From positions 3,801,375 through 3,865,374 of the forward strand of contig NC_087072.1 in NCBI RefSeq assembly GCF_026151205.1: a stretch of 64,000 bases of DNA, written 5' to 3'. Source of the stretch: Bolinopsis microptera. Taxonomy: Eukaryota; Ctenophora; Tentaculata; Lobata; Bolinopsidae. Below the pieces are notes generated by a model that worked only from the letters and a program-made list of their open reading frames with translations, made no database searches and was not told the DNA's origin. Every line of letters begins with the position of its first letter. The first letter of the stretch is position 1. Below are positions 39,669 to 50,207 of this stretch, piece after piece. The position numbers were made by a program, and so were the translations under genes.

Positions 39669-41663
39669 ATGACGGATACAGTTGAATTAGAGAGTAAGGA
39701 GGAATATGAGAAAGATCCCGACTCCCGACTGCCTGCGGAGGGATATGAGAAAGTTCACAACTCCCGACTGAAGAGCCTAGATGCGCCGTTGTTTTGTGAT
39801 GCTATCATAAAGATCATGAACATTGATTACAATACAGAACAAATTTCATTTAACGGTACTCCATCTCAATTCGTGGACTTCAAAGCATTAACATTTATTG
39901 GATCTTCACTCCGCTCCTCAATTGATAGTGTTTTACAGTCCGATAAGCCTGACTTGAACGAGCAAGTAACTCATCTGTTGCCGCTCTGCAAACATCTTGC
40001 TATTGAAAGTCACATCGCTCTTACCTCTCGAATGGAGTCATCATTACCACTTGAAATGTCTGAGTTCCACGACTCAATCTGGTCCTCAACAAACCTATCC
40101 TTATTGTGCAGCGAGAGTGGTGTTGACCGGATATTTGGGTTGATAGTTGTCACCGCTAAACTAGAATGGGTTATCAGCTGCCTGGTTGATCGTCGACTCC
40201 AACTAAAAGATAATCTTCAATCTGATAAAGTAAGGTGTATTTTAGGAAATGATATGGTTCTTGTTCTGCAGTGTTTATTGGGCTGTGTTAAGGGGTTTAA
40301 TCTGAAGAATCTTACCTGGCACGGGTTTATATCTCCTTCAAACATCCCTCAGGAACTCTGCTCTCTTCTGTTCTGCTCTGTGTTAACTATAAGTTCTCGG
40401 CTCTCCAATAACGTCTTCAAAGCTAGGACCTCTGCTTTCATTCCAGAAATTCCTAACCTGTCTGTAATTCCTGGAATTCCCTTCTCTACTTGTGAATCAA
40501 TTCTCGAAAACTCTGCCCTTATTCATCCAAATCAGAAGAAACTGTGGTTGATTTTTTTACAGAACTCAAGAGGTTCACCACCCTGTGGAGATACCCCCAT
40601 GTTAGTGAGTATAAATGTAGTGCTGCTTCAGCACTGTCTGAGGAGGTTGTGGGTTGTTGCATCAGACTCAGATGTAACAAGGTGCAGTGCTCAGAATACT
40701 AAGTTTTATATCACATTGGACGAGATATTCTCCCCTGTCATACCCTCTGATGTTGCAAGACCAGGTGCTAGCTATTACTCTTCGATGTACTCTAAAAATC
40801 AATCAGATGTTTCGGAGAACGTTTTGATTCCCATTCTAGGTTCTGGAACGTTCTATGCTCTTCTGGATCTTTTTGTCCACGGGGAGGGGTTGAGACTGAG
40901 AGATAAGCTGAGTCACTGTGAGTGTGATACTGTTAATTTAACTGTTGCTCGTCATCTCTTTCATCTTACTTTCTCCATCTTGGCTAGATTTTGTGATAAA
41001 GCTGTCCAGAAGCCTTGTAATGATCTTGCTTGTTATTATGATAGTTATCATCATCGGTTTCATCCCTTTTCCATGATGTTAGAGATCATTAAAAATATCG
41101 AAACTACTGCAGAAAAGCTGACTGGCTTTATTCAAGAGGTAGTAAACTTTGGCATTGAAGAAAAGAAGGTAGGATTTGTGGAGAAGTTGCACGAAGTTAT
41201 CAACTCTTTACAGAAGGTCTCTGTATCACAACCACAGGTGCCATTATTCATAGGTCTAGCTAAAGCTAAATACTTTTCTCTTCTTTTAGAAATTCTAAAG
41301 AAGATAAATACATTTTCCTCGGAGCTGGCTATTGTTGCAGCCACTAAATTTGAGCTTTTTAAGGATAGAAAACTGCGGTCCAGACAAAGACAAAACTTTA
41401 GCACTCTGATTGGAGCCCTCCCATATTTCAATAAATATCTCGCTCTCACTCGGACTTACATGTACAGTTCGACCAAGCATGTAGAAAACCTGGTAAATTT
41501 CGAGTTTGAGGAGAACAAAGAATTTGTGAAACATTTAAAAGCCTCGCTGAAGTGCTTTGAAAATTTGGTAGCAATAGTAAGTCTAAGCAAATGGGTCGAA
41601 ATAGGGTGCTTTTTAGTAAATCACTTAGAAAATTGGAATGACTTTAATATTAAAGATGTTTAA
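39669..41663 (+). CDS. ERMARD: ERMARD, ER membrane-associated RNA degradation protein homologue
   Basis: Single exon, 664 aa (human ERMARD is about 678). Assignment rests on recalled conserved blocks: FNLKNLTWHGFISPSNIPQELCS (DUF4209-type motif, human [20 protein letters not shown]), EGLRLRDKLSHCE, and LRSRQRQNFSTL near the C-terminus (human LRSRQRQNYLRM). The vertebrate protein is anchored in the ER membrane and linked to RNA turnover and brain development; its molecular activity is unclear. Here the C-terminal third is less conserved and the usual late hydrophobic segment is weak. Being intronless differs from the multi-exon vertebrate gene. It sits 260 bp upstream of BSDC1 on the same strand. 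Confidence 0.85.
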   Translation: MTDTVELESKEEYEKDPDSRLPAEGYEKVHNSRLKSLDAPLFCDAIIKIMNIDYNTEQISFNGTPSQFVDFKALTFIGSSLRSSIDSVLQSDKPDLNEQVTHLLPLCKHLAIESHIALTSRMESSLPLEMSEFHDSIWSSTNLSLLCSESGVDRIFGLIVVTAKLEWVISCLVDRRLQLKDNLQSDKVRCILGNDMVLVLQCLLGCVKGFNLKNLTWHGFISPSNIPQELCSLLFCSVLTISSRLSNNVFKARTSAFIPEIPNLSVIPGIPFSTCESILENSALIHPNQKKLWLIFLQNSRGSPPCGDTPMLVSINVVLLQHCLRRLWVVASDSDVTRCSAQNTKFYITLDEIFSPVIPSDVARPGASYYSSMYSKNQSDVSENVLIPILGSGTFYALLDLFVHGEGLRLRDKLSHCECDTVNLTVARHLFHLTFSILARFCDKAVQKPCNDLACYYDSYHHRFHPFSMMLEIIKNIETTAEKLTGFIQEVVNFGIEEKKVGFVEKLHEVINSLQKVSVSQPQVPLFIGLAKAKYFSLLLEILKKINTFSSELAIVAATKFELFKDRKLRSRQRQNFSTLIGALPYFNKYLALTRTYMYSSTKHVENLVNFEFEENKEFVKHLKASLKCFENLVAIVSLSKWVEIGCFLVNHLENWNDFNIKDV

Positions 41664-41923
41664 GTGTTTTAGACAGGTAACTTATTAATTTGAGAGAATT
41701 AACTGAATAATTTAGTTCACTTAGCATATATTAGCTTAGTAAATATTTATATTTTCAACTTTTGTAACGTTTTAACATTCATTAAAAATTAATCGAAATG
41801 TCAAAACTCAGTCCATTCGGCTCCAAATACATGACCAATTACCAGACCGAAATCCACATCGAATTTGCTAAAACATCCCAGATCCACCACATCCCTAACC
41901 CTGAACTCCTCTTTAGCTATGAG

Positions 41924-44900
41924 ATGTCGGAAGAGTCGGGGACGAGCAGCTCCAGTTGGTGGGGACTAGGTTCCAGTGTCGCCAGTAACTTGTCCGGCAA
42001 CTTACCTACCAACTTGACCAGTAACCTGACCAGTAATTTGACCAGTAATTTGACCAGTGGTGTAGGCTCTTTCTGGAACAAAGCAAAAGAAACCGTAAGA
42101 AACACTTCCTCAAATTGTACTAATTTTAAATGTGCCCTGTAAAGAAACAAGAATTTATATTGACAGCAGATTACTTTATTATTATTCTATATTCTATTCA
42201 GGGTTCTTATGTGTACGAGTTTACAGCAAACGACTTCAATGAAGTAAAGGCGTCCCTAACACATGATATTATAGCCCCCTCCGCCTCTGCACTCAAACAC
42301 AAGCTTCAGGTAAAACTTTGACCCTCCACAATTTTATAACAATCGTATTTTATTTTAAAACTTACCACAGATCCTCATTATCTTATAACATTACTGATCT
42401 AGATAATGACTAGTATTATAATATGCCGCAAACACTCACTAAACACTCATAATTATGACGTAATCCTAATCCAATAAACCCTGACATAATACGACTGTCT
42501 TACAGCCACACGCACAGTATGGGTCACTTACAGACTCCGTGGCTACAATGCTGGGGAACGTGTCCGACTACCTGGCCCCCGAACCGGAACACGTGGAGTA
42601 TGTATCTAGATACGGAGAAGATAGGATAAATGCCATACATACCTCCCAGGATACGTATCTCAGTCACAAAACAGGTTTTTTGATATATTTCATTCGTTGT
42701 AAATAAGGTTTCCCAGTTCCATTGTATGTGGAAAAGAAATTGACTGTCATGATACGAAACATTGATTTTAAATCTGCCCAGCGCAGAACTTGTCTGAGAT
42801 TTATACCGATTAATATTGACAACTCTTCTAAACATGCTCTCCTCTTCAGACGACCACTACAAGGAATGGAGCACTACCTTTACTCTGGAGGACCACACCC
42901 ATGAAATAAGCCGCCTGCTTGTCGACAATCAGAAACTCAGAGACTTACACACGCTACTGGTACACACTTTGTTTTCAAATCAAACTTACATACGCTACTG
43001 GTACACACTTTGTTTTCAAATCAAACTTACATACGCTACTGGTACACACTTTGTTTTCAAATCAAACTTACACACGCTACTGGTACACACTTTGCTTTCA
43101 AATCAAACTAACACACTCTACTGGTACAAACTTCGTTTTCAAATCAAACTAACACACGCTACTGGTACACACTTTGTTTTCAAATCAAACTAACACACGC
43201 AACTGGTACACACTTTGTTTTCAAATCAAACTTACACACGCAACTGGTACACACTTTGTTTTCAAATCAAACTTACACACGCTACTGGTACACACTTTGT
43301 TTTCAAATCAAACTTACACACGCTACTGGTACACACTTTGTTTTCAAATCAAACTAACACACGCTACTGGTACACAGTTTGTTTTCAAATCAAACTAACA
43401 TAATGAAATGTGATATTATATAAGTCAGTAGGTTTGTGATGAATAATACCCACTCGGACTCCTAGTAACATAGTGTAAACCGGTGATAATTTCCGCATGG
43501 AGTTTGTGTCCATTCACATTTCACTGATAGCAGTGTGTGTAGTGTGTAATGTGTAGTGTGTAGTGTGTGTACAATATACCGTGTATTGTAATTAATTGTA
43601 TTACTGTAAATAACGTCACATAATATATTCCAAACATTCAGGTACCAGCCGAACTGAGTTACACAAACTTCTGGAAGATCTATTATTACCGAAGCGAATT
43701 ATTTTCCATGGTAAGCAGCTTTTTGTAACATATGTACATATTATAACGTTTCAACTACGTTAAACATTATTTATGTGAGTAGCAGCCACTGCATAAAGTA
43801 ATCGTACTGATTTTACTGCTTAACATCTGATAATTATTCAAATAATCGATAAATTATGTTGCGAAACCAAGTTCTAAATACTTTAACACAAAACAGCCAT
43901 TTAACCAGGAAAAAGCAAGACACGAGGCCTTGTTATCGAGGGTAGACAACGAAGAAGCAGAAGAAGAACTGAAATGGAGTGATGATGAAGACGAGGAGGA
44001 GGAAACGCCCGAACTGATCAGTACTTCTGAAGAAAGTAAAGAGACGATAGAAGGGAGCGGAGCTAACATTATCACTGAGCAGCCTGTATCTGTGGAGACT
44101 TGTACCGAGGGAACTGTCACTCCTGGTGATAAGGTTAAAATAGTAGCTTTTATTGTAATTAATTGAATATTCATTGATAATAATAATTATCACTTACAAA
44201 TGTGGTGGTAGAGGTTGCATAACTTATCAGTTTGTAATTTGAAATATTTTCAGTCACCACAAGACCTTACATCAGAGAGTACTAATTTAGTGACCGAAGA
44301 AGAGGTGGAAATAAAAGCAGAGGATACAGAAGAGATACTGAAGCCAGAGACAGTCAAAACGCAAGAAATAGTTGAGGCAAAAGAATCAGTTGAGACACAA
44401 GAAACAGTTGAGACACAAGAACCAGTTGAGACACAAGAAACAGTTGAGGCAAAAGAACCAGTTGAGACACAAGAAACAATTGAGGCATCACAGCCAGAGA
44501 CTGTGGAAACACAAGAAACAGAATCGATGCAGTCCTCATCCGCCGTAATGTCGGACTCCACTGATCCTAAAATTGAGGTTTCCTCCGAGGAAGGCTCGTA
44601 CGACGTTGTTAAACACGGAGGTGGGTGTCTTATCTATGATAATATTCATCTTGTAGTGTAAACCAAGAGTTATGAGCTAAACTGCCTGTTTTTTTACAGA
44701 TCATGTTATAGCACAAATTTGACATCTGGAACACTTGTTGAAGACAGTCACTCTTTTAGTTTAATCTAATTGTTTCAATGTCGTAGAGTTGGAGCGTCCC
44801 CCATCTGTCCAAGATGACGAAGATTTCGAAAAAGAACTGGATCAAATGATGGAAAACATCAACGTTGACGAACCAACAGCATCAGGCATGGTACGTTACT

Positions 44901-45081
44901 TATGATGTATTTCTGTTGATGAATATTTTAATACAAATCCGTGGCGTGTTGGGTTGGGATCAAATACCTTATCATATTTATAAGTAATTGTTGATTAAGT
45001 TACGATATGTATTATGTTTTCACTTAACTGAATATAATTTCCTTTCAGGACGATGATGGTGACTGGGAGGAGTGGGACTGA
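41924..45081 (+). CDS. BSDC1: BSDC1, BSD-domain protein
   Basis: Nine exons: 41924-42094, 42202-42309, 42506-42674, 42850-42959, 43642-43710, 43909-44133, 44254-44620, 44787-44890, 45049-45081 (1356 nt, 451 aa). Seen in order: WWGLG start (human BSDC1 has WWRSW), an NLTS tetrapeptide repeat, VYEFTANDFNEVKASL, LGNVSDYLAPEPE, then the BSD domain (EISRLLVDNQKLRDLHTLL|VPAELSYTNFWKIYYYR with its Phe-Trp pair), an acidic tail, a VETQE-type hexapeptide repeat, DFEKELDQMM and the acidic end DWEEWD. BSD domains occur in transcription and trafficking proteins, and the function of BSDC1 is not settled. The start is the ATG at 41924; the frame is open upstream (41798), but that extension shows no homology. 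The exon 4 donor is the first copy of a 41-bp tandem array. Confidence 0.92.
42011..42058 (+). repeat. 12-bp coding repeat (NLTS) in BSDC1
   Basis: Four copies of a 12-bp unit like AATTTGACCAGT, translating to Asn-Leu-Thr-Ser each. The frame is preserved. Confidence 0.9.
42945..43397 (+). repeat. 41-bp minisatellite, 11 copies, starting on BSDC1 exon 4 donor
   Basis: The unit is TACACACGCTACTGGTACAC followed by ACTTTGTTTTCAAATCAAACT. CGCTACTGG recurs every 41 bp (about 42952, 42993, 43034, 43075 and onward), with small changes (TCTACTGG, GCAACTGG). The first copy contains the last codons of exon 4 and its splice donor CTACTG|GTACAC. The others lie in the intron, each with the same donor-like site. 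Confidence 0.95.
44370..44522 (+). repeat. 18-bp coding repeat (VETQET/VEAKEP) in BSDC1 exon 7
   Basis: About eight copies of a six-codon unit encoding VETQET, VETQEP or VEAKEP. Acidic, low-complexity extension of the BSDC1 tail. The unit is a multiple of three, so the frame is safe. Confidence 0.9.
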
Positions 45082-46070
45082 CACCTATTTTTATATCAGA
45101 AATTAATGGGGAATCTTTCTAGGCTCGACATGTTTATTGGATATATTTTATGGGCCAATTTGACTACGAATAAAGGGCGACTCATTTTGTTGATACCCTG
45201 CGATTTGATTTTGCATGCCACCATGTAGGGGGAGGGGGGACAGTGGACACCATGTTACAAAATAGATATAATACAAATTACAATAGAGTTCCTGAAATGT
45301 TAAATGGGTTATTTTCTTATTAACATATAGGTTTGGTGATAGTCACGATTGTAAATTAGATTATGTTTTATTTATGAATGTTATACGTATTGGAAATTGT
45401 CAATCAAGCTGAAGGTTAATAAGTTTTACTACAATTTTATACGTGCTTTTCGAGACAATGAAAAGTGACCTAAACGATGTCAAACAATGATTTTCTTACT
45501 GTGAATTTCGAGGTGGTTGTAATTTTCAATTGAAGATAAATAAATAAAACTGCTGTATAAATGTAATATTCTTTGCAGATAGAAACATTCCATCATGAAC
45601 ACATTCTTTGTATATGTACCTAAAAGCATGGAGAAACTATATCCTCATTTTAGGGATGCAGAATCATACAGGGACTCCTAAAAGTCATTAAACAAACGTT
45701 CGAGCTCATAATATACCGGGATTTAGAGAAAATCGCTTTTACCAATGGAAAATCTAGTCCGATGTTCTTAGGGAAGGAGTGTTTTCATGGACTTTCTGGA
45801 ACGCGCGTTTGAAATTGCACTATACTGAAATCAACTTGTCTGTGCGCGGCTCACATATCGTGCGCACACTGCACATGGTATTTGCGATGATCGAATCGAT
45901 CTAATATGCTATAACGATGTATAATAATGGATTAAATCACTGATATATTAGAGACATGACAAGAGAAACGCCATTTTCGGACGTGAGGAGAGCGAGGACT
46001 CAAACTACATTAAATTAATTCCTTCTGTAACGTCCTCAATAAATGTAATAGATTTGTAGTGTTGTAATTA
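45082..46070. other. intergenic, BSDC1 3' region
   Basis: AT-rich. It includes an AATAAAG-type polyadenylation signal near 45168. No gene recognised before the repeat-rich region begins. Confidence 0.5.
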
Positions 46071-46749
46071 GTTTTGTAGCGCGATGCACTACTGGGTCGC
46101 GCGCGCATATATCTTTTGCAACCCAATGTTCATGGCGAATGCGAAGATTTGACATCGGATCAAATAGTTAATAAAGCGAGTCACTACACATATACAAATT
46201 GTAAAAAGGCCAATAACAATAACAAAATTGAAATAACATTTAGATGTTCCTCCTCGTCTCCTCTACTCTAACATTCCACCTTATACTCCTCCTCCTACAC
46301 TCACTATCATCTTCAGCATACTAAGATACTTCATATGTAAGGTTCAATCATACACCCTGCCCAAAGTCACTTGCACCCCTCCCCTAATTAACGGTGTACT
46401 CGTAACATCTTAGTCCAATCCTGCCGCTCCTGGTTAGTCTATAACCTACATCCTTGTTGTGTAGCGCATGCACTCACTGGTCGCGCCGCGCATCAATAAT
46501 TCTTCTCGCAACCAATCGCGAGTATCACCACCTGTGCTCACCAGCTGCGAAAGATTGACATCGTGAATCACTCGTTCTGCTTCGCATTTTTTTGCTTCGC
46601 ACTTGTGATCTCATGTTCGTTGACTTTCAATCAATCCATTATAACCCTTCCAGTCGATTGCCCCTAAGCACATCTCTTGCAGCGACGCGTCGACGTCGAA
46701 GGGCGACTCCTCAAAGTCCGTACCCCATTGCGTTTCGCTATAGGATCTC

Positions 46750-46770
46750 CTGTATCGTTTTACGATACAG
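46750..46770. repeat. hairpin, left retroelement copy
   Basis: CTGTATCGT-TTT-ACGATACAG, a perfect 9-bp stem with a 3-nt loop. It has the same core GTATCGT as hairpins near 48.42 and 61.85 kb. Confidence 0.8.
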
Positions 46771-48412
46771 CATATTGACATCAATCATCTCCTCCGCGAC
46801 ATACGCATCTCGCCATTAACACCTCTCTATAGTGCGCGCGCGCCACATAACGCATCGCGCTATCAACGGAGCAGACCGCCATCGGCGCGCGTCATCACGT
46901 ATGTAGTACATGATTTATAGGTACGCTAAAATTCTAGTTATTTCCAGAGCAACGCGCAGTTGCTAGTCCTCACTCTGTTAAGTTTTCTAATGTTCCACAT
47001 CCAAACCGATTAGATCCCGCCTCTAAATGGTCCTCTTCCCTCACACTGTAGTTCAATCCTCCGTCCTCAGTTACTCTCCATATATAACAGTTTACATCAC
47101 CCTTAACGCACAGCGGACCGGCCTTACCTCGTTTCGCCCTGGCCTAATGTGATGATACATGTTTATGCATTCCCACCTTTTTTTCTGTTTAATCAAAATT
47201 GATTGACGATCCTTTGGATGCAAGCTTATTGTTCGGTGATAATTTTACATATTTATTAGTGTAAAATATAAATCAAGTGATCATTGCAAGCCATCTACAA
47301 ATGAGCATCTACTCATTATATTAGCCTCTGCTCAAGGATCAGTAGTTACTGTCATATAGGCAAAGTCTTTTTGCCTTCCAGTAATCTTATGCTCTAGTCC
47401 ACCTAGGTGTCTGATGTTATACACACACCTGCTGTAGTCATCCTAGGTCTTGTGTGTATCCACAGCAAGTGTGAAACGTTGCTCAGGTGTCTGCTCCTAT
47501 GGTAATAACGGGACAATACCCTTTCTCACAAGTAGCTTGGTTATACTATCAAAGTGCGTGCTGGAGTCGACGTTTGAAACAAATACTTTCACATATTTAA
47601 ATTGTAGCACTCGATTCATGTACCGTTTTTACTCTCATTCTCATGCAGGCTTTTAAACGACAAGAATGTCTTGACAAAACTGCCCTTACACATCACATAC
47701 CCCCTCCCGCATATCTCAGTGTTGACAAATTAATAAGTCTCTCTCCTTCTCGTCCCCAATGTGAGAGACTGAATGGACATTTAAATTTGTAGCATTAGGA
47801 TTAAGACTACATTGAAGAGGTCACTAGCTAAGTACCATCCTTCGATTACTAGCAGGTAGTGATACTTCGCATAAAACGCTTTGGTTACTGCTTAGTGTCT
47901 CAGTTACAGTGGTCGTCCCCCTTTTTCTAGAGATAATAAATAAAATTTAATATTACATTAATAATGGGACCGCTGTACAACCCTCATTGTCCACTGAGTC
48001 AACAACGAAACCCTAACAACCTATTATGGATGGCTTATCTTAAATAAACTGACTGCTTTAGGGGATACTATCGCCGCGCCGCAAGTACTACAAACATAAT
48101 TATCTTGACTTAGCTCGTTTTTGCTTCGCATTGTCGATCTCGATGGGTTCGTTGACATCGTCAATCAAGGCGATGTTTGATTCACGATGTCAATCCTTCG
48201 CATCTCGCCGATCTGCATACGGTTGCGAGAAGCATTATTGGATGCATTATTGGATGCGCGCGCGCGACCCAGTAGTGCATCGCGCTACAAGGCGATGTCA
48301 ACCTTTCCAGATCGTTGCTCTATAAAGCAACAATCTAGTCGAAGCAAGAATGCTAGTTTGCGCGGCGAAGTCCTCCAAGTCGTGACCCCCATTGGCGTTT
48401 CGCTATAGTGAT

Positions 48413-48468
48413 CCCCGGTATCGTTTTTACGATACTGGGGGAGCTGGAGCCGCGCATTCGTGCGCGGC
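48413..48468. repeat. twin hairpins, right retroelement copy
   Basis: First hairpin 48413-48440: 12-bp stem (CCCCGGTATCGT / ACGATACTGGGG, one G-T wobble) with loop TTTT. Second hairpin 48449-48468: GCCGCGCA-TTCG-TGCGCGGC, perfect 8-bp stem. On the minus strand they are followed by GCGAAACGCCAATGGGGGTC. Confidence 0.85.
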
Positions 48469-48956
48469 GGGTCATACAATGTACAACGTATGACAAGTGA
48501 TTTTAGAGAATACGCTGGTAAAATTTCTAAAAAGTGTATTTCTAGAGCAAAACGCGCAGTATTGCTAGTACCTCAGCTCTGTTAAGTTTATAAAAATTGT
48601 CCCACATCCAAACAACGATTTGGCGTCGCCCTAAAATGGTGCACAGCAGGATCATATCAGCGCGGCCATTCTATTCTGCTTTCGTTACGCCACTGAGCAC
48701 AACACACAATTAAATGTGATGCATAATTTTTATTGGCATTCACAACCTTTTTGTTTCTGATCAAATCATAAATTGATTGAGCTGATCCCATTTGGGGCTG
48801 AGTGCAAGCTTTATGGCGTGAATGTATCGGTGGATAATTTTACATTTTATGTAAAGAGTGTCAATAAATAAAATCAAGTGATGCAATTGGCAGAGTACAA
48901 TCATACATAATGAGCAATAACTCTCATTTATCTATCGTAGCTCTTCTGCTGAGGGA

Positions 48957-49229
48957 TCAGGTAGAAGTATACATTCGATATAGGGCAGCCCATGTCTTTT
49001 TTGCCTTCCCACGTACACCTCTTACTGCTACTAGCACACTCCTCAGAATGTCCATTCTCAGGCGTTTCCTGATGTTACACATCACCTGGCTGTAGTCCTC
49101 CTTGGTCTTGGTGGCTATCAACAGAGCAAGTCTCCTGATGGAACGTTGGGCCTCAGGTGTCATTGCTCCTGTAGTGGTAAATAGAAGCGGGACGAATGAC
49201 CCTTTCTCCAACTGTAGCTTGTAGGTCTA
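48957..49229 (-). pseudogene. retroelement protein C-terminal fragment
   Basis: Open minus-strand stretch reading LQLEKGSFVPLLFTTTGAM and then PEAQRSIRRLALLI, VMCNIRKRLRMDILRS, VLVAVRGVRGK. This pattern (GSF.PL.FTTTG.M ... RKRL..D.LR...AVRG.RG) is one I recall from the C-terminal end of reverse-transcriptase polyproteins widespread in invertebrate retroelements. An in-frame stop lies just upstream, followed by broken frames with LTGDTR and ARRVL words, so it is a relic. The matching stretch in the left copy (about 47.40-47.55 kb) is more decayed. Confidence 0.6.
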
Positions 49230-50207
49230 TAACCTACCAAGACGCGCGCCGTGCTGGACTCGTCGACGGTCTTTGAAACTAATACATTTCACGAGTATCA
49301 CCCGTTAAATTGTAGCACTCGGTTCATGTACTGGTTTTACTCTCATTCTCATGCAGGGTGTAGAGCTGAGGAATGGTCTTTGACTGATATAACTGCGCCT
49401 TACCACATCACAAATCACAATACCTTTCCTTCCTGTTTCTGGCTATGAGGTCTGCTAGTCTGTTGACAATATCTTAATAAAGTTCTTATCTCTCCTTCTC
49501 GTTTCTCACTTATGGTGCAGGAAGACTGAGATGGACATTAAAATTTGATGCAGCATATGGATTAGAGACCCTTACATTGAAGAGAGTGCACTCAGGCTAA
49601 AAAAGTTACACACTCCTTCAGATTACTAGGCAGGTAGTTGATGCACCTTTCGCAAGTAAAAGCCGCTTTGGTGTACTTGCTGTAAGGTGTCTCAGTTACA
49701 TGGGTCGGGTTCCCCCCTTTTTTCTAGAGATAAATAAATAAAAATTTAATATTACATGTGAAATATATGGACATCGCTTTTATCAGACCCCCTCCCCTAT
49801 TTGTCCACTTGAGTCGCAAAATCGAAAACCCCCTATATCTGATGGACCTAATTATGGATGGCCCTTATTCCTTAAATAAACTGGTGTATTCTGCTTTAGC
49901 TGGGATTAACTGATGCACTGGCCTGTCAAGTGACCCTACAACATACTATCTTGTAGCCTTAGGCTCAATTTTTTAGATGGAGTGTACGTTGGACTATGAT
50001 ATTGGGACAAACTCATGATTCATATTCTTTTACTAATTTTATATCTCGTTTCAGATTGATCATGTACCAATCCTGATCATTTATTACTTAAATATCTTTT
50101 AGGTAAGATCACAGCTGTACTGTTTGCAGCGTATTGCCGAAGGTAACAAAAGCTTCCTGATTACCATGAGAGAAGCAGCTGGATGTAAAGTAAACTGAAT
50201 CACTGCA

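Larger units (their letters stand above)
46070..49760 (-). mobile_element. rearranged and degraded retroelement copies
   Basis: Two related stretches lie in direct orientation, about 46.56-47.95 kb and 48.12-49.75 kb. They share landmarks in the same order: TTGCTTCGCA, the ACCCCCATT/GCGTTTCGCTATA block, a GTATCGT hairpin, GCGCAGT...TTGCTAGT, CTCTGTTAAGTTT, CCCACATCCAAAC, and TAGAGATAATAAATAAA. The left copy has many small deletions relative to the right one. A roughly 110-bp motif, TAGCGCGATGCACTACTGGG with a neighbouring GCGCGCGC run, occurs at about 46.08 kb and 46.48 kb, and inverted at about 48.17-48.30 kb, which looks like terminal repeats. The best coding relic, on the minus strand, is listed at 48957-49229. 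Function of the whole as one element is an inference. Confidence 0.65.

Noticed and set aside
41798-41923. In-frame upstream extension of BSDC1
   Set aside because: It precedes the homologous start MSEESG...WWGLG, shows no resemblance to the family and is probably 5' UTR.
42945-43397. CRISPR-like array (regular repeats)
   Set aside because: The 41-bp units are contiguous with no unique spacers, in a eukaryotic intron.
42816-43403. Long plus-strand frames rich in THFVFKSN-like repeats
   Set aside because: They arise by reading through the 41-bp intronic minisatellite; homology shows exon 4 stops at the donor at 42959 and resumes at 43642.
44250-44561. Ser/Val-rich minus-strand frames
   Set aside because: Antisense of the BSDC1 VETQE repeat.
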